DNA of 64,000 nt from positions 7,898,490 to 7,962,489 of the forward strand of contig JBCFYV010011135.1 in assembly GCA_039000515.1 (NCBI GenBank). Reading direction: 5' to 3'. Of the stretch, positions 54,225 through 64,000 are shown in pieces; the first letter of the stretch is position 1, and the number at the start of each line of letters is the position of its first letter. Source of the stretch: Timema cristinae (taxonomy: Eukaryota; Arthropoda; Insecta; Phasmatodea; Timematidae). The notes beneath the pieces were generated by a model. That model saw only the letters and a list, made by a program, of their open reading frames with translations, made no database searches and had not been told where the DNA came from. A program made the position numbers and the translations under genes.

Positions 54225-54620
54225 TAAATGATTTAAAAGTGCAAAATGAATTACATCTACACAAAGCACAAGTTTTCTATAATCTAAAGAGATATGTCCA
54301 GTTGAAGTGCTCACTAGATGCAACATCTGAAGCAATAGCAATGGATTTCCAAAAGAATTTATCTGCACCCAATATTTATACAAATATTGTTTATTACAAG
54401 CTACAGTTGGGAGTATTCTCCTTTACTATACATGTGTTGTCAACTAACGAGTCATTCTTCCACTGCTATGACCAAACTATTAAAGAAAAAAAAGTGCAGA
54501 GATCCAAAATAAGAATTTGTACTGTCTCCCGTTATTTGAATTATGTCATATACTAGACAAGGTTAAGATGGTATTTCTGGAGCTCTTATCTCGAATGTGA
54601 CCGAAATATGAGTCTCATTC
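54225..54620 (+). pseudogene. Fragment of a transposon-encoded protein (FSDQCGGQN-type family)
   Basis: The frame 54239-54556 encodes LHLHKAQVFYNLKRY, then SEAIAMDFQKNLSAPNIYTN, VYYKLQLGVFSFTIHVLST and a FFHCYDQTI block. This order (hydrophobic D-F/L-Q-K-x-L-x-x-P ... Y-Y-x-x-Q-L-x-x-x-x-x-x-I-H ... Y-x-x-D) matches a widespread arthropod repeat-encoded protein with a nuclease-like fold. The later conserved part is not open. No host function is implied; the family match is from memory and not searched. Confidence 0.5.
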
Positions 54621-55378
54621 CGCAGAAAAAGAATGTTGAGCATCCATAAGAGTGATATGAGATAACTAGGTCATCTCTAGTCAAGCCTTCCATTTGTGGT
54701 AATTGAATTCACTCAACAGATATGCAAGGACTGTACACAGCTTTTCAATAGATTGTAAAAATAACTAAATTAGTCGTACCCTAACAGCCTATTAAAGAAT
54801 TGGAAACAACCTAGAAAAACATCCACTTCTGGAATACCGAACTAGCTACAGTGGGTTTTGGGCTTCAACGTTCATCAAATACAAAAATATAATATTTGTA
54901 TGTACATTGCGTGTGGGGGAGTTTCTGTTTTCATTGGAGTTATATGCTGGAAGAATACCTGTGGAAAAACTTAAATGGAAAGATTGGCCAGTTAGCCTTT
55001 TTATTATACACCAAGTATTTTATGTAATTGTATGATTAGAGTATGTGTTTTAGATTCTAATTGTGTTATTAAATAAATTATATTTATTTTGAAAATAACT
55101 TAACTATGCATAATAACAAAATTAAATTAGATAATGGAAAGGGAACTACCATTTAATCCATTTGAGTCCCTAGCTGTAATATATTAAAAACTGAAATAGT
55201 TCTTAAGAGATAAAGAAGCTGTAGAATTTTATTAAAACATGTAATGCCTGGAGGAGAATTATGATTATAATTTTTACTCCAAGATGTTAGTTTACCAAAA
55301 CACAGTTTAGTGAAAAATGTTAAATTGTATGGATATAAAAAAACGTTGTATTCCTTAGACTTGGTTATTTATATTTAT
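54621..55378. other. Non-coding, likely decayed continuation of the fragment
   Basis: The first 200 bases may be the broken remainder of the transposon protein; beyond that no feature was seen. Confidence 0.3.
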
Positions 55379-55379
55379 T

Positions 55380-55616
55380 TCTTTACTACCTGTTTGGGTT
55401 ATACACCTAAGTACTAATTACACTAATGGATTAGGAATTGGGTAGGTTGAATGTTAGAGGAAGTGAACCCACAATTGCGTGGAGCGGAGAGTGGAAAACC
55501 ATTTAGTAAAAACCCCTTCAGTTCACCCTAGCAAGTTCGAACCTCGATCTCCTCATCCTTGGCATTCTGGCTTAACACAACATTAGCGTGTTAGCCAACT
55601 ACACCAATGAGGTGGG
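55380..55616 (-). repeat. SINE B
   Basis: Plus-strand blocks are TTTACTACCTGTTTGGGTTA (tail), AATTGCGTGGAGCGGAGAG, TGGAAAACCATTTAGTAAAA, AGTTCGAACCTCGATCTCC (B box reversed) and AACTACACCAATGAGGTGGG (head). Confidence 0.85.
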
Positions 55617-55936
55617 TTTTGGTAATATAATTATATTTTAATATTAAAATAAACGTTAACATATTTTCACTGTTTTTCCCCATAAAATGTACAAAATTTT
55701 TAGATTATATTGCTAGATTTTTTTTTTTTTAATATCCTACAACTTAGTCACACAATAGTATTTCAAGCTTTAAAATTATTTTTTCTCAGCTTCACATTAT
55801 AAACATCCTCATCATTCTTCCCCTGAGCTCCTCTCAACATCTTGTTATGTATTCATATGTCAAGTCACGTGATTCGCAGCTGTCACTATTGATATATACT
55901 ATCACTATAAAATAACATTAATAATAAGGTATTTAG

Positions 55937-56275
55937 AGGAGGATATAAAGGCAAGACCTACACACTTACCCAGAAAGCTGTAGGCCCAGTTCACAACTAA
56001 ACACAACAAAAGACATATTTTTGTAATTTTCAGAGTAAATCACTATTGCAGCATGGCTGTAAGTTATCATGGTCACTTAGGTTCTGTTGCCATGACCATG
56101 ACCTACCTCTAACCATGCCGCAATAGTCTAGTCTGTGTTTTACTCTCATTCTGCTGTAGAAGGGGAATAATGTACTCTGAAAATTACATAAATATGTTTT
56201 GTTGTGTTTTAATTGTGAACTTTGAGGTCTACAGCTTTTTGGTGTGATGGCCTTGTCCTTCCATCATCTTTTCAA
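55937..56275. mobile_element. Fold-back MITE
   Basis: The left arm AAAGCTGTAGGCCCAGTTCA and TTTTTGTAATTTTCAGAGTA is matched by inverted copies on the right (TACTCTGAAAATTACATAAA; GTGAACTTTGAGGTCTACAG). A further inverted pair near the centre includes ACTATTGC..GCATGG and CCATGCCGCAATAGT. Arms are about 130 bases with indels. Transposon class not determined. Confidence 0.75.
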
Positions 56276-56279
56276 GGTT

Positions 56280-58024
56280 TAGTTTAAAACAGCCATGTGG
56301 CACAATTTTTTCTTTGTTTAGTAATAAAGTAAAAATTTGTAATTGTTGGCTGCAAAAAAAAAGGTTTTTTTTTTTTCAAAATCATAAAAAAGACCTTTGA
56401 GGTTTTTATTAATATAAAAAGTTGAGTTGTTTTAAGAAATTGTAAATTTGTTTTATTAAATATACAAACAAATATTATAAATAAAAAAATATATATCTTA
56501 TGATATCACATTGCCCTAAAAGCCTACTTGCACCCATTATGGTAGAGTATAATTTATTCTACCATAATTACACAGTCAGTGGTAACTTGTTTAAAAAACA
56601 CATAACAGAGAGAACACTATAGCCATGTGCTTAAAAAATAGGACAAATAATTAATTAGATTATTTAGTTTAGAAACTACCGTATTGAAAATAGTTTAACT
56701 TTTAATGTAATAAAATAAATATTACATAATTGGAGAAAAATTAAGCACGAATAAAATTATAAAAACTTACAAATGTTTATTATATATATAATATTTTTGT
56801 TTTTCTATCTATCTAATTTTGGTCAAAGTGCTGCCATCTATACAGTGTATTTCTAACTGTAAAACAATCAGCTATTGAGTTAACCTTGCGATCTAACCAA
56901 GAGCATCAACTCCTATACAAACCTGGAAAAGCTACCTGTACTAGTGAAAGATTTTTTAATGCTCTTTTTATATAAAATATTAATGTATGTGTTTAAATAA
57001 ATCATTTCTACTCGGTATCATTCAGGTGGAGTGTAGAGAGACTCATTCCTAATTTAAAGCATTACGCATATTCACAGACTTAAGCTTAAACTCAAGAAAA
57101 TGTTTAATCTACCAGTGAAGATTTTATTATTCATAACTAAGTTGCCCGAAGGCATTTCAATATTTATGTGTTTATAAATATGTGTTAAGTGTTTTTATAT
57201 TTATTTTCTATAGTTATTCTATCAAAAATCTTTAATTACATGCTTTAGCTTTATTAATTCACTTTAATTTATGTATATAGTATTATAACTATGGGTGATT
57301 AAACTTAAACAACTTGTGAATAAACACATGCAGATGTAACTAAGAGGTCCAACAAAACAATTACTTTACAAATAAAGGTATGTAGCAAACGTAAAATAAT
57401 AGAATGCAATTTCATTTTTTTTGTCAACAAAAATATTTATAATTTGACAATGCTTGTAGCTAGTTACTGTCTAGACTTTAGTCTGTAATTTAATATAAAA
57501 AAACATTCAAAAGAAAAGATTCTATTATTAAAATAAACAAAACAAACAGCTTTTGTGGCTTAAAAATGTAATTTGTGCATACATTTCATTGGAACTAACA
57601 CTCTACAAACATACTTTGGTAAATGAAAAGGAATCACAGTAAATGTTTTTGTGTTGAATTAAATTCAGAAGCATAGTACATTTTAAAAAATATATTAAAT
57701 TTTAGAAAAACCCTTAATATTATAAAGCTTAGTTCTGCAAACTTCCTCACTCTCCAGATGCTTGATCATAATAACCAGTCGCCTGTAAATAAGAAAACAA
57801 AATATATTTACTATATTGCTAAATAAAATAAGCACACAAAGAATCAATTTAATAACATGAAATAATATAATAATAAGCTAGTGTTGATGTAAGATAATAA
57901 TGTCAGGCATCAACTTAACATTCAAAATAGTATATATTCTGGTTTTTATGATGACTGATAAACATATTTGACTAATTAATAAATTAAAAAATGTTTATAT
58001 TAAAATAATAATAATAACTTGATG
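56280..58024. other. AT-rich sequence, no gene
   Basis: No coherent frame, SINE or MITE was recognised in this stretch. Confidence 0.4.
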
Positions 58025-58035
58025 TTTTGTGTACA

Positions 58036-58287
58036 AACCCGCCTCAGTGGCGTAGTTGGCTAACGCACTTGTCGTGTTGAACTCGACCGCCGAGGACGAG
58101 GAGATCGAGGTTCGAATCTCGGTCGGGTGAACTGGGGTGGTTTTTCCTAAATGGTTTTCCACTCTTCCTCCACGCAAATGCGGGTTCACTTCCTCTAATT
58201 CAACCTTCCCAATTCCTAATCCATTAGCGTAATTAGTACTTAAAGCGTATAACCCGAACGGGTAGTAAGATGTGGTGCTAAATATTA
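58036..58287 (+). repeat. SINE B, full-length reference copy with target-site duplication
   Basis: The head CCCGCCTCAGTGGCGTAGTT, B box GGTTCGAATCTC, body TTTTTCCTAAATGGTTTTCC, CACGCAAATGCGGGTTCACTT, tail GCGTATAACCCGAACGGGTA. TTTTGTGTACA flanks it at 58025-58035 and 58288-58298. This is the least diverged copy in the window. Confidence 0.95.
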
Positions 58288-58346
58288 TTTTGTGTACACA
58301 ACTCCATTTCAAGTGGTCAAGTTCTATCTATAAGTATGCTTGGCAC

Positions 58347-58763
58347 TAGAGTTGGGTCAAATCCACAATTTTACAAATATGAATCTCCTATCTAACTCCA
58401 AATTACCTTCGAATCCCGAATCTCAAATCTAAATTTGAAGCTTGGAAAAAGTATGGACATGAGGGGGAAATACAAATATAAATAGAATAATAGGAAATAC
58501 AAATACTAATTAAATGTCAACATTCTTATAATCCAGTCATTATAACAATCCCACATTCAATTAAGTGTTAAATTACTGTTCTGGGGTCTGATAGTTTAGT
58601 TCATTCTATAATGATAATTGATTTTGAGCCACCAATAAACATTATTAGGGATGTAAAACAAATTTCAATTAAGAAATTTAAACTTTTTTTAAGGATTTAA
58701 GTGTCGAATTTTGAATATCTTTGAGGATTTGAGGAATTTGAGAATTCAGGGGTGCCGTCCCTA
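58347..58763. repeat. hAT-type MITE F
   Basis: Starts TAGAGTTGGGTCAAATCCAC and ends GTGCCGTCCCTA. Same block order as 59499-59933. The 8-bp flanks are not preserved here. Confidence 0.7.
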
Positions 58764-59169
58764 TTACTTTGGAACCAAAAGGTGATTAACTTATTTAACA
58801 GAATATAAGAAAAAATGGATAATATACAAACAAAAAATTTATTATTGCAACTAGGAATTATTAGAAGTCATAGGATGTTGTACCATTGCAAAAAATCGTT
58901 TGTCAAATTTCTTGCTTTTCCAAATAACAGGGTTTGTAGTTACCCAGTGTTTCCACACTATTTTCATAGAGTTCAAGAGTTTTGTTATTTTTGAGTACAT
59001 ATACTGATTTATATATTATATTTACAGACTTCAATCACTTTTTAAGACATCATTAAACCTGTCACAATAGCATACATTTATCCAGTGATTAATTAAGCTT
59101 ATATATTAATAATAATTGCCATGCTTTTGGGAACAGCAAAACTATTCAATAAAAGAAAAACATATAACC

Positions 59170-59345
59170 TAGCTTAGTCTGTGTAATGGCTCCCTTGGGA
59201 ACTAAGGGCAATTCCTGGCATAGTCAAAATGTTTATAATAATTGGTGAATGATTGTGGGTTTTACCCTTTCACAGTGATTAATATTAAATGCCAGGAGCT
59301 GTGTTTGTTCTAGATTTAAGTTAGTAAGTTGTGTGTACTATAATC
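59170..59345 (+). repeat. SINE C, strongly diverged copy
   Basis: Blocks ATGGCTCCCTTGGGAACTAA, GGCAATTCCTGGCATAG, GTGGGTTTTACCCTTTCACA, GTTCTAGATTTAAGTTAGTA match the full copy in order; the LINE-like 3' end is lost. Confidence 0.5.
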
Positions 59346-59498
59346 ATTAATTTAAGAAAGTGCATGTTAAATATCCTAAATTATAAAACCACGAACGACC
59401 CAGTTTGGCTACTTAAAAGGATTGAATAAATGTGAAACATGAACGTGAAAATAAAATAAAATAAAGCAATGAATCAGAACAAAACAAGATGTAAATAC

Positions 59499-59933
59499 TA
59501 GAGATGGGTGAAATCCACTATTTTACAAATTTGAATCTAGAAACTTAATCTTGAAAAAAAATTATGAACATAAGAGAAAGTATAAATATGGTAAGATAAT
59601 AAGAAATATGAACAGTACCGATAACTATATGTAAACATTATTTCTTATAATTCATTTTTTATAACATTCATACATTGTTAAGTGTTAAATTACTGGTCTG
59701 GGGTTTGTTGTTGAGTTCATTCTATATAATGAGTTCTGAACCATCAAGAAGCAGTATTAGAGATCTCAAACAAATTTCACTCGAAAAAAAAAAAACAGAT
59801 TTTTTATTTTTTAAGGATTTGAGTCTTGAATAAGGAATTAGTCTTTTTTTTTAAGGATTTGAGTCTTAAATCCAAAATTTTCTCAAATCCTTAAGGATTC
59901 AAGGGATTTGAAAATTTAAGAGTTCCATCTCTA
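59499..59933. mobile_element. hAT-type MITE F with 8-bp target-site duplication
   Basis: Ends are TAGAGATGG and CCATCTCTA (perfect 9-base inverted repeat). GTAAATAC flanks it exactly (59491-59498 and 59934-59941). An 8-bp duplication and T-A-G-A-G ends fit the hAT superfamily. It is 435 bases and non-coding. Two more copies lie in the last 15 kb. Confidence 0.85.
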
Positions 59934-60490
59934 GTAAATACTGAATATTAGTAATTAATTGCACTGGGTAAAAACCAAAAATGGGACAGAAATCGAAGAG
60001 TCATATATAACACTTGAGGGTAAAATGTTGGTTTCCTAAGATAACAAACACAAAGTATAAACACAACGAGAGAAAGATTTGTTACATACAAAATACCTTT
60101 GAATGCCACCCCCCCCACCCCCACCCCCATCTCACTACCACCCTCTGTACACCCAACAGGTATTCAAACCCCCATCTTCCAGTCATCGGTAGTCCAGTCG
60201 CTTGCAACAGTTATCAATGACATAGAAACGAGTTCCACCTTGGCAAACAACATTAAGGAGTCTACCACTTCTTCAAGTAGAGATCCATCACATCATACAA
60301 GATATTAAAGTGGTTTGGAGAACGTTATAGTTGGGCAATATAAGTAACTTGTATCTTAGACATGTAGAATGGATGTTGCTTCAAACATATAATCCTTGTG
60401 TGTGGACACTATATTTGATATGCAATAAATATATTCACTGGAGAAACTTTACTAAATACAATTAAGCTCAATTAATTGAAAAATGACCTG

Positions 60491-60720
60491 CTTTTATGGC
60501 AACATGGTCCAAAGAATTATTCTGGTGCCAGACTAGACTAGCGATGACAGGGCGATAGGGGGTTTGAATCCTGGTCGGGTGTACTGTGGGTGGTTTTTAA
60601 AACTTGGTTTTCCTCTCTTCCTTTACACAGATGCTGGTACACTTCCTCTAAATTCAACCTTCCTCATCCCTAACCCATTAGCGTAATTAGTGTATATCCA
60701 TAATAGTAAGAAACGGTGCT
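60491..60720 (+). repeat. SINE B, diverged copy
   Basis: The head TTTATGGCAACATGGTCCAA, the body GGTCGGGTGTACTGTGGGTG, TCCTCTAAATTCAACCTTCC, and the decayed tail TAGTAAGAAACGGTGCTAAA. Confidence 0.7.
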
Positions 60721-60729
60721 AAAACAAAT

Positions 60730-61255
60730 TGACAAAATGGACATGGGAATAAAGCACAGGCCCTTTGTGTGCCAATACTTTACCACTGAGACATTCTTGT
60801 TTGTAATGAACCCAAGCCATCTAAATATCATTTATATCTCCCAAGCTTCATGTGAATTAACTATACAACTATGCACTTTATCCATGTTATTCACTTTCAC
60901 GTACAATCATCACTATAAAATGGCAACATAAAACCACTCCCGAGTTACCGGTGGTTGTGGTATCTATAATAGCTCAATAGGTATCTGATTATGTCCACAG
61001 ATCCTTTACAAACTCTGGGCCAGTTTCAAGGTTCTATGAGTCTGCATCAAGTGCGGTGCTTCACTTAATATAACACGACACCTACCTAAACTCGGATGGG
61101 ATGGCCAGTTTTGCATGAGACTAGCCCATTCTATTCTGGTCTAAGTGTCGTCCTGTATTTAGTATAGAACCTTACTGGAGTCATAATCAATCTGACCATA
61201 AAACTGGCCCTCAGCCTAAGACTAGGAGTGAAAAACTACCCTTAGCATAGGACAG
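60730..61255. other. No gene seen
   Basis: Short frames only (for example 60716-60931), without recognisable motifs. Confidence 0.35.
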
Positions 61256-61257
61256 TT

Positions 61258-61334
61258 TCTGGATAGCTTAGTGGTAAGGCTTTGGCATGCTAAGCCAAGT
61301 GTCCCGGGTTTGATTCTTGTGTCCAGGTGTCATG
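61258..61334 (+). repeat. SINE D, tRNA-like head
   Basis: CTGGATAGCTTAGTGGTAAG (A-box region), an anticodon-stem-like TTGGCATGCTAAGCCAA, CCCGGGTTTGATTC (B box) and GTGTCCAGGTGTCAT. It shares this last block with 12977-13051. The pairing of the anticodon arm is good, so derivation from a tRNA is clear; a working tRNA is unlikely because the acceptor stem fails. Confidence 0.6.
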
Positions 61335-61494
61335 TTTCGAGTTTATAAATATTTAATTAAAAATCACAACTTGTATGGAGTATTTTTGTAGGTTTAGTAA
61401 GCAAATTAACTTTCCCTCCTAGTAAATAGTTAATTGTAAAATTGATTAAATAAATGACAGTGATATATTTATGGTTTAGAACCAAAAAAATATC

Positions 61495-61625
61495 CACTTT
61501 AGAGGTTGAATGGTCAAAGACACCCCTTTCTCAATAGAATAGACTCCCAATGGCGCAGACAACAAGGAGATTAAAGTTTGAATCATGGATGGATGTATGG
61601 AAAGTGGTTTTTATCAAATAGTTTA
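61495..61625 (+). repeat. SINE B, head fragment
   Basis: Blocks AATGGTCAAAGACACCCC, AATAGACTCCCAATGG, GAGATTAAAGTTTGAATCATG match the head of the diverged SINE B copy at 2287 (TTGGACTGCCAATGAAGGAG, GATCAAAGTTCGATTCC). Confidence 0.5.
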
Positions 61626-62254
61626 GCATGCAAAAGCATGTACAGTAAAGCCCTTCTTTACAGCATTCCACCAATATGGCGGTTTTCAATTGTATATATG
61701 TTTACAGTGTTCGGTGGTTGTCTCACTCTTCCGGTGTTTTTCGGCATTATGCACACATTGGATGTCTTTGGCCAACATTTTAAGTCGGTAATTTTGTTTG
61801 TTAATAGTAATGATGGGACTATTGAATGATCATTCAATTGTTTTTGTTTGATTGTTTTCAATAATTTTCACTCGAGTGAATGATCTGTTCATTCGTAGCT
61901 GCTGCGTAGGTGTATCATTATCTCCTGTCATAGCAAAGTTGACAGCTCAAAATTGTTATAGCAGCGCCTGCACCATGCTAACACCGCAAATATACAAATC
62001 AATTTGTTACTGAAGGTTTCACCAGTTGGTTTTATGAATGTTGAGTTAATTACCATATTTAAAAACTTTTATTTATTTATTTATTTATAATCAATTATTA
62101 CTTTAGCTAGTGTACATGTGTGACGTATATGGGTAACACATGTTTTGATTAGAAAAACAATAGACTGAATACAAAAATATAAGGTAATCCTAGGCCTAGC
62201 TCTATTGCGCACTTTTTATATGATAGTGTAAAACTACCTTCATTTTTTCAAGTT

Positions 62255-62325
62255 AATACCCACTTCATCCCTTAACCATTAGCATAATTAGATGTAAATA
62301 GCCCAGAGGGGTAGTAATTCAAATT
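62255..62325 (+). repeat. SINE B tail fragment
   Basis: TTAATACCCACTTCATCCCT, TAACCATTAGCATAATTAG, and AGCCCAGAGGGGTAGTAATT are a diverged version of the shared SINE tail and its lead-in. Confidence 0.45.
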
Positions 62326-62609
62326 TTAAATGTTTGTACCAAGTTTAGTTTCAGTTTGTAAATTGGCTTTAAGGTTACACAAGAGACAAATTTCGAACAT
62401 ATAGTATGTATCTTTAAGGAAATTCTCTCATTTTTTGAGAGGTACTTTTGTATACAATGTCCATTTCTTGTTGTTGTTATCCATGAAATAATGTCTGGTA
62501 AGCAATTTTAAAAAAGTGAAAAAAAACTATTTTTACAAAGTAATAATGTCTGCATACACACTTAATTTTTCCATATATTTGTCATTTGACTTCCACAAAA
62601 TGTGTTTCA

Positions 62610-62735
62610 TGGTACCAGCTCCTTTATACCAGTGTCAAGATGTCTGTCGCCAATGTGTTTCATGGTACCGCTCCTTTATACATCAGATGTCTGCGCCTTT
62701 ATACCAGTGTCAAGATGTCGGTCGCCAATGAGGTC
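62610..62735 (+). repeat. Local duplication
   Basis: The segment CTCCTTTATACCAGTGTCAA, GATGTCTGTCGCCAATG occurs twice (about 62621 and 62695), with a partial third (GCTCCTTTATACATCAGATG) between. Two short open frames across it are not supported as genes. Confidence 0.7.
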
Positions 62736-62739
62736 TTCA

Positions 62740-63160
62740 GCCCCTCTTCAGCGTTGAGATGGAAGCAACTGCTTTAGGGGCCAAGTGAGTCAGTTGGTAC
62801 AAAGTTGGGGCTGTAGGGTTGGTGGTAAAAAAAACTTACCACCCAAGCCCTTGAATCAACTCAACAGTTTTGGACGTGGTGTGAGGTTGTGTGTTGTCAT
62901 ACAATATCACAATTACATAGGACAGCCTTTCCCAAACTTTCTGAGGGGTGGACAAGTCGTTTAGCCATTTTTTTTTTCCTCTTGACCCATACAATTTGTT
63001 TGGCTTGTGGTTTATATAAATTGTAGACTTTTAATTTGTTTTATGGATAATGGATGTACATGCTAAAAAAAAACCTTTCTGAAGCTTATTTTTAAACAGA
63101 AATTTAGGTATATAATAAAAACAAGGGTTTGACAGATTTAATATACATATATTTAAGTGT
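62740..63160. other. No gene; possible hAT element end
   Basis: GACAGCCTTTCCCAAACTTT at about 62921 resembles the hAT-like terminus at 25753. It lies on the downstream side of the hAT transposase fragment (minus strand), so it could be that element's end. Confidence 0.35.
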
Positions 63161-63161
63161 G

Positions 63162-63164
<3 letters not shown>

Positions 63165-63205
<41 letters not shown>
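63165..63205. repeat. (TA)n microsatellite
   Basis: Alternating TA run of about 40 bases. Confidence 0.9.
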
Positions 63206-63209
<4 letters not shown>

Positions 63210-63219
63210 TATATAAATA

Positions 63220-63540
63220 TTAGGTAAGTTTCTTAATGAGAAGTGTAATGCTATTTTTGTGCACACACCAAATCAGGTTTTGGAGGAAAAGAGATAATTT
63301 TATCACCAGATTTGGTTCGACTTTTAGGAAAACCAATTTTGAAAAACCTTCTTTGATTTTATATGTTGTGACAAAAGGTGTAAAAAATAGCATCGCTTTT
63401 TTCCCTAAAGCAGGATATTTACGATGAAAAATCGGCCAAAGATTAATCAAAGAAACTGGACCCAAGTTGTCAGTGTCACACAACAGTTCAACAATAGAAT
63501 TAATGTCAGATTCAATGACGGTGAATTCATGTTTCGTTAG
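63220..63540 (-). pseudogene. hAT transposase C-terminal (dimerisation) fragment
   Basis: Minus-strand reading gives LLCDTDNLGPVSLINLWPIF, YPALGKKAMLFFTPFVTTYK, KEGFSKLVFLKVEPNL and IKLSLFLQNL. The pattern Y-P-x-L-x-K-K-A...P-F-x-T-T-Y-x-x-E-x-G-F-S-x-L-V is the C-terminal hAT dimerisation domain as in SCAND3/ZBED-like proteins. The catalytic part should lie beyond 63540 but no open frame is seen up to the window end, so it is a decayed piece. Confidence 0.75.
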
Positions 63541-64000
63541 TTTCTATGTTCACCGTGAATTTGTTCCTGATACATACTTTACCTTTTGTCAATTGGAGAA
63601 AAATTATTTTCTTTAATAGCAGTGAAAACTTCATCTGGGATGTTAGCCTTATATTCGTTTTATAACTTCGTTAACATCAAAAATTACTTGTAACTTACTT
63701 TTTCAACACGATGATGAACAATAAACAAAGTTTTTTTTAATGTATGCTTCTACCCTGTTTTATACCAATAAGGCATTCACGAGCTAAGTTTACCTGGATG
63801 ACAGCTCGAAATGTTACTAGAAGTAATACCTAATATAACACTACGCCAACAGCTGACATCTATCACTTTGGATGACTGTAATAAAAACAGATGGTAATAT
63901 ATTAATGTGATAGTTAACCACAGTAATTTAGGCCAATATTATTTATATATTTATTTGAGGTCGGACACAAAGTTTATTTATAGTTTTATTCCATTAAAAA
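63541..64000. other. No gene seen; probable decayed hAT interior
   Basis: AT-rich. Expected place for the rest of the hAT transposase on the minus strand, but frames are broken. Confidence 0.35.

Noticed and set aside
62516..62777. Two small open frames with an internal repeat
   Set aside because: They reflect a local duplication; no support as genes.

Overview
This window is eukaryotic and very probably from an arthropod, most likely an insect with a large, repeat-rich genome. It is AT-rich, has GT-AG introns of 2 to 12 kb, and carries Jockey, Copia, Gypsy, hAT and tRNA-headed SINE sequences. No bacterial features are present. The species cannot be named from the sequence.

The main host gene is a chemosensory ionotropic receptor on the + strand. 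It is most like the IR75/IR64a/IR31 clade and is spread over about 43.5 kb (3457-46987). I can place eight coding exons: 3457-3623, 5792-6087, 11421-11529, 21158-21325, 25468-25682, 31377-31584, 43152-43402 and 46705-46987. Together they encode part of the amino-terminal region, both halves of the ligand-binding domain, M1, the pore segment, M3 and M4. The signal-peptide exon or exons were not found. Splice phases agree at most junctions. At three places the frame only continues if one base is missing next to a GG or CC. The gene is therefore either a young pseudogene or intact and affected by sequence errors. Just upstream, 1887-2106 looks like the last exon of a different + strand gene for a secreted protein, followed by a poly(A) signal.

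The rest is mobile and tandem DNA. From left to right: a broken Copia element (- strand, 1-921); a 58/62-bp minisatellite (6195-9060); a LINE tail (9719-10110); a Jockey-clade element (about 13085-18040, +); a 52-bp satellite (18187-19390); an RTE-like LINE tail split by a TTAA-flanked MITE (19597-20470); a 32-bp satellite with higher-order structure (21585-23515); nested SINEs (26179-26735); a purine-rich array (29020-29975); a Gypsy-like LTR element with an env-like remnant, inserted in a (CATA)n microsatellite (31590-38135); a 2066-bp TG...CA element inside a 47-bp minisatellite (38609-40674); a 63-bp minisatellite (41812-42880); a fold-back MITE (43415-43983); and, downstream of the receptor, a run of MITEs, SINEs, LINE and transposase fragments to the end.

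At least three SINE families are well supported. Two unrelated tRNA heads (SINE A and SINE B) share one 3' tail containing the palindrome CCCGAACGGG. A third (SINE C) ends in the same 26 bases as the RTE-like LINE fragments, which implies a SINE-LINE partnership. Many frames, in TEs and in the receptor, are broken by single-base losses at homopolymers.
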